Assembly (NCBI GenBank): GCA_947000775.1
Contig: CAMQGK010000299.1
Location: forward strand, 13,702,001-13,766,000
DNA from: Pterois miles
Taxonomy: Eukaryota; Chordata; Actinopteri; Perciformes; Scorpaenidae
Length of the DNA stretch: 64,000 bases
Direction of reading: 5' to 3'
Shown: positions 17,789 through 26,570 of the stretch, piece after piece
Numbering within the stretch: position 1 is the first letter of the stretch
How the letters are laid out: every line of letters begins with the position of its first letter
Notes under the pieces: model-generated
What the model was told of the DNA's origin: nothing
Databases searched by the model: none
What the model saw: the letters and a program-made list of their open reading frames with translations, nothing else
Made by a program: the position numbers and the translations under genes

Positions 17789-20700
17789 GTAAGTGTCGTT
17801 ATAACGTTGTTGTATAAATAACAAGGAGCTAGCTAGCTAGCTAACTCGAATGTTTGATTTTAGCTTGCTAACAAACACATTTAACGCTAATTAACTAGCT
17901 AACTTTATGTGCGTATTTAAGGTTAAATATCAATATAATCTGCTTTCTTACGCGGTCGGACATTTTTATTTATTTCAAAATTTTCCTATTAGCTAGATGA
18001 ACACCTCCTCGTTGCTTAAGGTGAATTCACTGCTTCAATCGTTTCAACTGTGGGATCATTATTATTATCTTTTATGGTCGCTACTACTTACAGCTCTGTA
18101 TATAAACGAAGCTTATATTAGTACACTATGTGTTGCCATGCTGTAATTATTTCTGCTGAGGTGCAGACTGACTCATTTTGCAATAGTATTAATAATATTG
18201 TCAGCAGGTGGGATTGAAGTACAGGACTGTCTCTGAACGGCCCACATCACTGTACCCTGTTATCACTGTCTGAAGCCTTTCATGCACCTGGAAGTGTGAG
18301 CCCTGTTATTATGGAGGTCAATTCTCAATACAAACTCCTCCAGGTAACAGAGTCTGCCAGCTGCCAGCAGCACCTCAGCAGATAAACCTGCCTGTGAGGA
18401 GAAGCAGATGGAAAGCAGTGTTAATGACTTTTAATGAACATCCATATGCTCCCTTGTAGTTTACATAACAGATAATATACAATTTATGTAAATAGATTCA
18501 AGGCCATACCTTTGTTATCTGTTTCTTTAACATGCTTGTCACAGAATAGAAAGAGCTTACAAATAAATATTTTCTTTCAAAGTGACAGGTCGATAGAAAA
18601 ACTGTCCAGTCACGATACAGCTTTTCTAGCGTTGGCTGGTGGGTGGTGTCAAGGACTCAGCGTGGTTGTGATTCATTTATTCATTAATTTCATGACGCTC
18701 AGCTGATTTCACACACAAAAAAACAAGTATAAAGAAAAGAGAATCTGAAGTATTTTTCACTTACAGGGACTACAGGACTCCCTCCCACCTCCCGTCTTTA
18801 TGGCATGCTTGCCAACCTGTCTTTTGGTGATCACATTATTTCTTTATATTATTTGAACCAAAGAGATGTAGACATACAAACAGCAATACAGCAGTAAATA
18901 CAGGTATACAGTATATGACCACCTGCCTAATGTGGAGTAGTCTTTACACTCTGCACACTGTCTCTGCTGGCTTGCCTTCGTTCCATAGCACATCCTGGTG
19001 CCATGTCTTCCCCGGGTATGCGACACACACACCTGGCCATCCATCCATCTGCAACCACTTGTCGCAGCTTAGGACACAGGGGGGTTGGAGCCGATCCCAG
19101 CTGGCATTGGGCAGGGTACACCCACATAGAAGAGCCTGTGACCCTCTTGCTGTGAGGCGACAGTGGTAACCACTGCACCACCATGCAGCCCTTCACCTGG
19201 CCATCCACATAATACAAAAGTAAACATGATTCATCAGACCAGGCCGCCTTCTGCCATTGCTCTGAGGTCCAGTTCTGATTCTCACATGCCCATTGTAGGC
19301 GCTTTTGGACATGGGTCAGCATGACCGGTCTGTGGCTATGCAGCCCCATATGCAACAAACTGTGATGCACTGTGTGTTCTGACCCTTGTCTATTGGGACC
19401 AGCATTAACTTTTTCAGCAATTTGAGCTACAGTAGCTTTTCTATTGGATCAGAAAACACAGGCCTGCCTTCACTCCCCACTTGAGCCGTGGCCGCCCATG
19501 ACCCTGTTGCAGGTTCACTGTTTTTCCTTCCTTGGACCACTTTTGGTAGGTCCTGACCACTGCAGACAGGGAACATCCCGCAGTTTTGGAGATGCTCTGA
19601 CCCAGTCATCTAGCCATCACAATTTGGCCCTGTCAAAGTCGCTCACATCCTTACGCTTTCTCATGTTTTCCGCTTCCAAAACATCAACAGGACAAAATAT
19701 TGACTTGCTGCCTATTATATCCCACCCGCTGCCACGTGCCATCTTAACAAGATTATCAATGTTATTTACTTCACCTGTCAGTGATCGTGTTATGGCTGAT
19801 CTGATACAAGATAAGAGTAGTGGTATTGGCAGCTGAAGCCTCCCACTTATTCTACACCTCTCATGTTTCTTCAAAGTTCCAGACCAGAGTCAAGCTCAAC
19901 ATGATCAGTATTATAACAACAATTGGTAAAGAAACAGATTGTGAAGCCCAAACAGGGAACAAAGAACAAAAATATCAGAAAATAGATCCAGAGGATTCAT
20001 GAATAAACAAATAAAGATAAATTTGAGAACTAAATAAATAGATAAATAAATAAAAACACGGAAGAAAAAGGAGGGGGTTCTCTTAAGTCAAGAGGCCATT
20101 GAGATCCACTGTTTGAGCTTGGAAGTACACTGCAACAGCTGTTTTATGTGAAATACTTTCAGTTTTACTTTTAATTCACAGGAACAAATGCAGAGTAATC
20201 GGCCCCTCTGGTGTGAACTTGTGTGAATCTCTGGCATCATTAGTTTTCATTCATTTGCTCATTCATTCATTTTCTGCTACTGCTTGAGTTTCTTTCTCCT
20301 GCTCCATTTTCTCTCCGTCTCTCACTCACTGATTGTCCTTTCAGACACAACGTGATACCGGCACCACTGTAATTGAAACCTATTATTTCCAATGGCTTGT
20401 GCCATCCCATGACAGCTTTCTGCTGCATCAAGCAACGCCCAACTTTGGGTTGACAGGAAAATGACATTTGGTGAGCTGTATTGTTGTTGCTCCTGTACAG
20501 CTCCAGAAACAGGCTGAGATAATGAAAAGGAAAGAAAAGTGTGAACATTTGTCATAAATCGGGAGAAATGCAGGAGAATTGTTGCCCCTGTGAGGAAACT
20601 AGGAGAGCAATGAAAAATGGGAGTCTCTGAGGAAAATCAGGAGGGTTGTCAGGGGTACCTGGGCAAGTATGCTTAATAGACCTGTGTGTTATTTTATCTC

Positions 20701-23700
20701 AGAGGAAGATTTGTGTCTTGATAAAGGATGCAGAATATTCGAGATTTTCATTTCAAATATGTTCAAATTAGCATCACTGCCAAGAACTCATAGATGACAG
20801 AGAATAACCAATAATATCTGGAGAGGAATGGCTCACATTGCATGTTATTGATCCCATTTCACAGAACTACACAATCTCTCCCTGTGTCACTGAACATAGG
20901 ATTGCCCAAACCCATTTACTGCCTAACAAAGTCCTTTCTGTAAATGTATTTTATATGCCCTGATTATCAACTGTATCCCAGCATGCTCTACCCAGTAAAA
21001 TATTTTTCTGTTTTGCTCTCTGCCTCCCTCTCTGGTGCTTCTTAGAATACATCTTCCTGATAACTAAAGAACTAAGACTCGATCCTCTGGCTGGATACCA
21101 CGCCATTGAATTACTTCAACAGTAAGAGGGAGCAGCATGTTTTCTTTTCCCCGCCACACCCATTATGATGTTGTTTTAGCCTTTATGTGAGTAATTATCT
21201 CCCACAGGTTCATGGTCATGCACCTTACAGATTTGTTGACCATACCCATGCCTCAGGACGCAGATGCCGATCAACCAGGAAGTTATGAGGATGCTGTGTT
21301 TGACACGCTGAAGGAGAAATTCCCCCTCATCGTCTTCTCCTGCGTGCAACTTGCAAGCAAGCTGTCTTTGCACAGTCATGTAAGTTTTGCGATTTGTATG
21401 ATAAATGACTTTCAATACCCTCTGATTAAGAATTAAATAATTTCTGATAATTATTCAAACTTTTCCTAGATAATTGACATCAATACTGCTGTGCGCTTTC
21501 TGAATTCAGTCGGCTACAGTGTTTCCAAGCAGACTGTCCTGGAATCAGAGCTGATGGTGTTAAAGGGGCTTGATTTCAAACTAAATGTTCCTAATCCTCT
21601 GACATATGTGGAAATCCTTCTGGAGGTGCTCGGTAAGATATATTTAAATACAGAGCAACTTATGTGAAGTTTTAGGATGAAACAATATGCATGGAACAGC
21701 GATGCTGACTTTGAAAGAAGTGAGTAAACCTTCGTAGGACACAATGAGCCATGCATCCCTGTGGAGCGCCTGCATCAACTGTGCCACCATGTCCTCCAGT
21801 TCGTCAGCCTACAGAGGACTGCCATCTATGACTCCTTGTTAGTGACGACCACTCAGTGCGTCAGCCCATCCAGAGAACACAGGTATTACATTTTTCTTCA
21901 CGCCACAAATTTCTGATTTTTATGCCTCCGGCCATGGCTGTCGCAAGTGTGGAGGTACAAAGATCAGAAAATTATTATATTTGTTGTCTGTCCATCTATG
22001 TATATCCAGTCCATTCTTGTGAGTGTGATATCTCAGGAACCCCAAGAGGGAATCCCTTCAAATTTGGCATAAATGTCCACTTAGAATCGAGGATAAAGCA
22101 ACTGAATTTTGGGGGTCAAAGGTCACTGTGACTTCACCTCCATCACATTCTTGTGATATCTCAGGAACACCTTGAGCAAGATTTTTCAAATTTGGCACAG
22201 TCGTCCACTTGGACTACAGGATGACCTGATTAGATTTTGGTGGTCAAAGGTCAAGGTCATTATGACCTTACAAAACACATTTTTGGCCATAACTCAAGAA
22301 ATCATATGCTAATTATGACAATTTCAAACAAATGTCTAACAGGATAAAATGACATTTTGGACAGATGTGAATGTATACTGCATCTTTTCTGGTTTGTGGA
22401 GGCATGCAACCTTGAAGCGGTAATTCTTGTTTTTTTGTTTGTTTGTTTATTTAGCAGGGACTATGCTCAATGAACATATTGTACCAGATATAGCTAAAAG
22501 CTAATTTTCATCTTTAGTACCTGGGCGGAGCCCACAAGTGCTGCGAAGGTTACTGAAATAAAAACAGTTGTATGAAAACCGTACAGTTTCTGAAAGCAAA
22601 TACAATAAATCATCAAGACTCAGTCGAAACTGAGATTATGTCTGGACTGTGTGTGGTCAGTCTGTGAATTTGTGGCTTAATTAATACACAAATAGAAGAA
22701 GAAGAAGAAGAAGATCTACCTTTATTAGTCCCACAGTGGGGAAATTCAATTTACACTCTGTTTAACTTATACATGGTACATGCACACAAACACACACACA
22801 TGCAGTAATGGAGAGGTGTCAGAGTGAGGGGGCTGCTCCAGACAAGCGCCCCGAGCAGTTGGGGGTTTGGTGCCTTGCTCAGGGGCACCTCGGCAGTGCC
22901 CAAGAGGTAAACTGGCACCTCTCCAGCTACCAGTTCACACTCAGTTTTTGGTCCATGTCGGGACTTGAACCGGTGACCCTCCGGTTCCCAGTCAGTGATC
23001 ATGTCTGTAATGTTAAATCCAGCGGTACATGTCCACCAGGTCCAGCGAGGACACTAGTGGACATACTGCTCCACTCAACTGGCCGATCAAGTGGTCATGT
23101 ACTCGCTCACTGAATGCACCTGATTGGCCCTTGGTTTTCTGCTTGTCATTTTAAACAGGAAACAACATGGTGGCCTGCTCATAAACTTTCTGTTACTAAA
23201 CAATCCACCAAAATCTACTTCTGAAAACATTTTAAGCAAGAAATAGTCTATGCCTCTGCTGAATCTGGTTTCATTTTAGAACGTCATCGCCTGGTCTCAC
23301 AGCTTGGTCCAAGTTTCATGAGTTGGCCTTATTTGCATAAAGTTGAGATTTTGCAACTTTATGCAAATACATTCCCACCATGCACTGGGTGACTGCCTCT
23401 CCTCTACTAAAACCCCCAGGAGGCGGCTACAGTGACTACAGACCTGACTGTCCTTCATCCAAGTCTTCAGACACAATTTAAGATATTTTAAAGAACTGCA
23501 CTCTCTGATACTCAGTGGTACAGAATTTCACATCCTGGCTGCCTTTATTTAGTCTTTAACAGTATTGCAATAATAATTTTTAGTGTTTGCTGACACAGAA
23601 TATGTCTTGGTTGTATTAATGTGTTATTTGTCTAAGACTAGGTTGTAATGCAGTATGAAAAACATAATATTGCATGCATGTACAGTTTTTCTGCAAGTGG

Positions 23701-26001
23701 CTCCTGTCGTGGTGGAGTGGGCAAGCTGCCTGACTGGCAGTTGAGTTGAGCAGACGACGAGCAGCTGACAACTGTCTGTTGTTTTGTGTTGCGCCATCGT
23801 GTTTCTCATGGCTGCAACACTGCTAACTTATGACAGCCTGATACTGTTGGTGCGCTAGGTTATTACACATGCAATAACTGATTTTTTTTTGGCCACTTGA
23901 ACACAACTTAAATATTCGTTTAGCTCTGCTGTGGTTTCCACTAACTCCTGAGGGAAGTATCTGTCTCTTTGGCTTTCAAATGCTCCACTTTGTTCACCAG
24001 CGAGTCACTTTGTCTGTCTGCCGTGTGGTGCTGGGCAGGTAGTGTGGAGTTTTAGAGCATTTCAGGTGAAAGCAGCTGTCTGCAGGGATGGGGATCGTTA
24101 AAGTTTATTGATATTGACACCACTTTCGAGGCTGCTTAATGATCCAAGTCTTTATTGATACCACTATCAATACTTTCCTATTATTTGGTGGAAAGATGAG
24201 ACAACAATAAATTCGTAACAGAAGTGGTATTGCTTTTATTGCTTAACTGTGAGTCTGTGACTGATTTCTGAACAACAGAATGAAATCTTCCTTCAGTAAA
24301 CACAGAAAACACAGGGCGCCTTCAACATAACATATAGTAGCTGTGAGAACAAACCACTGACCAAATGAGAAATGAAGCGAACGAGGGCATGAGGAAAATC
24401 TGTTTTTAGTTTAACAGCAGTTGGCAGGCAATTCAAATGAATTCACAAACTTTATTAGACAGTTGATGTATGTTTGTGCACCAGTGTTTTGATTTAAATA
24501 ACAAAACTCGTCTTTTGAGACATAACTTTACGTTCTAGGATGCACTAGTCTCGGTAGCGGTATCGATAAGCTCGGGTAGCTAATCTGATGTTGTAACAAT
24601 TGTGCATTTTGCAATAAAAAGCAGCAAATTTAGCACAGATGTAGGTTTATATGTTATGAAAAGATGCCTTAATGGCTGCCAAATAGCCGCTAAATATTCC
24701 AAAATGTTGCAGAAAACTGAACTTTTGATAATTTGGTGTGTTCAAGCTGATTAGATCAGATGTCAGAAGATCACAGACATGTTTTTTCCCCTCTTTATTT
24801 TTTAAGGGTGCTTTTCAAAAGCTTTTAACCTGAGAAAAATGCAAAAACCAAATAAAAGGAGCATGGTCACTTTGGGGGCAAACCCCCTTGAAGAACGGCT
24901 ATAGAGCCAGCTTTCTTGCAGTGCATTTATCTCTCCATTAGCAGTAAAATTCACAGAGATATCGCTGGATAAATTTCAGTATGAGGAAAATACGGTAATT
25001 AGCATGCACCAATTTATCATCTGAACATTAGGCGATTGTTGGTTATTTGCGGTTGGTCTCGGACAGCAAGTAACCAGCTGCTGATTCAGAGAAGAAGCCA
25101 CTGTCCATTTGGGAGTATTACACTGTCTCAGAGAAAAAACATCAAGAATGTTATATTCAGTGAAAACTGAATCATTGATTTTCGGGTTTTGAGAAATTTG
25201 GAACCAGTTCCTTATAGAACCAGGTCTCAGTCCCCATCGCTACTGGTGCTGTGTCCTAGAAAACACTATTACAACAAGCTGAAAGACAACGTAGCAGAAG
25301 TGGTCAGGTGACAACTCTCTGTGGGTTCATCACTACCAGCGGCCCCTCTCTCATTACACACAGTAATATTATCCATTGTTAATATACAAATATTGATTGT
25401 AGCTGCTTTAAAACTAATATTCCCTTTAAACAGAGAGAAGTTTGTGACAGTGACTGAAGACTGCATGCTGCTGGGTGTTGGTGTCATCGCCGTGGCTGCC
25501 TTCATCCTCTATGTCAGAAATTGGGAACAGGTGAAACAATAGATGTTTTTTAAGGTAGTAAAACCCTAACTGCATTCACAATAGCATTTGTTTACAGGGT
25601 TTTAAGGTGGTATAAACAGTTTTTTCATGAACTGGTCCATTTTTCTGGTGAATTGGTGGAAAATATTTAGCCAAGACTGTCAGAGAGGACTTTTGACTTG
25701 ATCTTAATCTTACTGCATTTGATTCCTTTATTTAAGGCTTTCTGTCAAAATTGTGGTGCTAATTTCCAACCGTATCAAAACATATTAAGCCATCTGCCTT
25801 ATCCAAGTTCAGTTAATGTTAGTATGTACTGAATCTGTGAGGAGTACGTTTTTTTGTTGGCTTACTTTTTCTTCTCATACATCTCAGGTAGTCGGAGAAC
25901 TGAGCCACATCACAGGAATCTCAAGAAGGAGCATCAGAGATTTTGCTCATGTGACAATGATGCACCTTGTTAGACCCATTTCCTCTGTAACACCAACTTG
26001 A
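17626..26001 (+). CDS. cntd1: Cyclin N-terminal domain-containing protein 1
   Basis: CNTD1 is a cyclin-like meiotic protein that in mouse promotes maturation of crossover sites. Seven coding exons join in phase: 17626-17788, 21046-21121, 21208-21379, 21470-21632, 21738-21882, 25434-25530, 25888-26001 (309 aa; human about 330). Cyclin-box helices are visible: EYIFLITKELRL, YHAIELLQQFMV, PLIVFSCVQLASKLSLHSH, AVRFLNSVGYSVSKQTVLES with ELMVLKGLDFKLNVPNPLTY, VEILLEVLG, and the second fold EDCMLLGVGVIAVAAFI then VVGELSHITGISRRSIRDFA. The SCVQLASKLS, ESEL-VLK-L-F and LTYVE-LLEVLG blocks agree with human CNTD1 as recalled. The N-terminus is less conserved. Expression is expected mainly in germ cells. 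Confidence 0.92.
18960..19680 (-). pseudogene. Tc1-like transposase remnant
   Basis: Minus-strand fragments in order: MRKRKDVSDFDRAKL, then in other frames QDLPKVVQGRK, ATVAQI-type residues, and HHSLLHMGLHSHRPVMLTHV followed by RLQWACENQNWTSEQWQKAA and WSDES (the first catalytic Asp region). Frameshifts, stops, a retroelement insertion and loss of the C-terminal half make it non-functional. Confidence 0.85.
19042..19193 (-). mobile_element. Short retroelement inserted in the Tc1-like transposase
   Basis: Reads on the minus strand GGGCTGCATGGTGGTGCAGT through CAGCTGGGATCGGCTCCAAC to a GGAT tail. The CACCTGGCCATC sequence on both sides (about 19,030-19,041 and 19,194-19,205) is a 12-bp target duplication. 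Both the sequence and the GGAT tail match a common fish short retroelement. Confidence 0.75.
21046..21121 (+). CDS. cntd1: cntd1 exon 2
   Basis: Phase 1-2, acceptor TTCTTAG, donor CA|GTAAGA. Encodes EYIFLITKELRLDPLAGYHA then IELLQ, the first cyclin-box helix. Confidence 0.9.
21208..21379 (+). CDS. cntd1: cntd1 exon 3
   Basis: Phase 2-0, acceptor CCCACAG, donor CAT|GTAAGT. Encodes FMVMHLTDLLTIPMPQDADA through FSCVQLASKLSLHSH. The CVQLASKLS core is strongly cyclin-like. Confidence 0.93.
21470..21632 (+). CDS. cntd1: cntd1 exon 4
   Basis: Phase 0-1, acceptor TTTCCTAG, donor CTCG|GTAAGA. Encodes IIDINTAVRFLNSVGYSVSK through VEILLEVL, the end of the first cyclin fold. Confidence 0.93.
21738..21882 (+). 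CDS. cntd1: cntd1 exon 5
   Basis: Phase 1-2, acceptor TTCGTAG, donor ACAG|GTATTA. Encodes HNEPCIPVERLHQLCHHVLQ through VSPSREH; aligns with the region after LLEVLG in human CNTD1. Confidence 0.88.
21925..22425 (+). repeat. Dispersed repeat, unbroken copy
   Basis: Contains two tandem-like subsegments (ATATCTCAGGAACCCCAAGAG and ATATCTCAGGAACACCTTGAG). It is the intact counterpart of the split copy at 3935-4850. Confidence 0.7.
22695..23010 (-). mobile_element. tRNA-derived SINE (minus strand)
   Basis: On the minus strand the 5' part has a pol III B-box-like GGTTCAAGTCCCG, followed by GCACTGCCGAGGTGCCCCTG and AGCAAGGCACC. The 3' tail AAATTTCCCC-type ACTGTGGGACTAATAAAGGT ends in (TTC)n. This is the layout of a widespread fish SINE with a LINE-like tail. 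Confidence 0.8.
24083..25245. mobile_element. hAT-like element in cntd1 intron
   Basis: Ends CAGGGATGGGGA and TCCCCATCGCTACTG are inverted repeats of hAT type. The flanks GCTGTCTG and GCTGTGTC, two bases in, give a weak 8-bp duplication. No long ORF, so non-autonomous or decayed. Confidence 0.6.
25434..25530 (+). CDS. cntd1: cntd1 exon 6
   Basis: Phase 2-0, acceptor TTTAAACAG, donor CAG|GTGAAA. Encodes EKFVTVTEDCMLLGVGVIAV and AAFILYVRNWEQ, matching the second cyclin fold of CNTD1. Confidence 0.92.
25888..26001 (+). CDS. cntd1: cntd1 exon 7 (stop)
   Basis: Acceptor CATCTCAG; encodes VVGELSHITGISRRSIRDFA then HVTMMHLVRPISSVTPT and TGA. Slightly shorter C-terminus than human. Confidence 0.92.
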   Translation, partial: VVGELSHITGISRRSIRDFAHVTMMHLVRPISSVTPT

Positions 26002-26519
26002 GCCTCAATAACTCTCCTTCACTGAATCCTGCTTTACTTACCTCACTTTATATTTGATTTCTTATTATTGAAGGATATGCACCTAAGTGAGATTACTGGA
26101 TTTAAGCTAAGCAACAACTGAAATATCGCATGTAATTAAATGGTGCTATAAGGACAAATCACTATAGAGTGGCCATTTATACAAATGAACACTTGATACT
26201 ATACTAAATGCAATGGATATTGTATTAAACAATAACATAATCTGAATACATTGAGTATCTTAACTGCGTTTACATTTCCTGTGCCTCTTTCATCCACTCA
26301 TTTGAATTAGATGCATAGCAGTTTATTGTAATACTCGACTTTAGTTCCACATCAGCCAAGATCTAAACCTTGAAAGATGATGTCCTTCGGAGAAGGACGT
26401 GACACTATTCAAACTCAACACGATTTTATACCCTGAATCAGGATAGGAACTTTTAGTTTAATCTAATATGATGAATATTTTGAATGATAATTCAATCAAA
26501 AAAATTGCTAGAAAAAGCA
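26002..26519 (+). other. Stretch between cntd1 stop and the next candidate gene
   Basis: AT-rich, no ORF of interest; presumably cntd1 3' UTR. No AATAAA is visible on the plus strand, but ATTAAA variants occur (for example 26135-26140). Confidence 0.45.
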
Positions 26520-26525
26520 TTTATT
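26520..26525 (-). terminator. Possible poly(A) signal of a minus-strand gene
   Basis: TTTATT on the plus strand reads AATAAA on the minus strand, about 45 bp beyond the stop of the minus-strand ORF at 26,571. Confidence 0.35.
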
Positions 26526-26570
26526 CTATGATATGATCACCTTTGCGTGCAAACTCTTTGTTGCTGTCTT

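Larger units (their letters stand above)
18903..19806 (-). mobile_element. Tc1/mariner-like element, internally deleted
   Basis: The ends TATGACCACCTGCCTAATGT and AGTGATCGTGTTATGGCTGAT match fish Tc1-like ends. The element reads on the minus strand and retains the first half of a transposase. After the RRQA motif it jumps almost directly to the terminal CTCCACATTAGGCAGGTGG, so the second half, with the later catalytic residues, is missing. Confidence 0.85.
17789..21045 (+). other. cntd1 intron 1, 3.3 kb
   Basis: Holds a GCTA-rich patch near 17,830, an internally deleted Tc1-like element (18,903-19,806) and an AT-rich AATAAATA run near 20,025-20,055. No further exon is supported. Confidence 0.65.
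21883..25433 (+). other. cntd1 intron 5, 3.6 kb, repeat-rich
   Basis: Contains a dispersed repeat (21,925-22,425), a minus-strand SINE (22,695-23,010), an octamer-bearing inverted repeat (23,331-23,368) and a 1.16-kb hAT-like element (24,083-25,245). No additional exon is needed: the frame closes between exons 5 and 6. Confidence 0.7.

Noticed and set aside
22751..23002. tRNA gene suggested by GGTTCAAGTCC on the minus strand
   Set aside because: No cloverleaf or anticodon arm around it; the context is a SINE with LINE-like tail.
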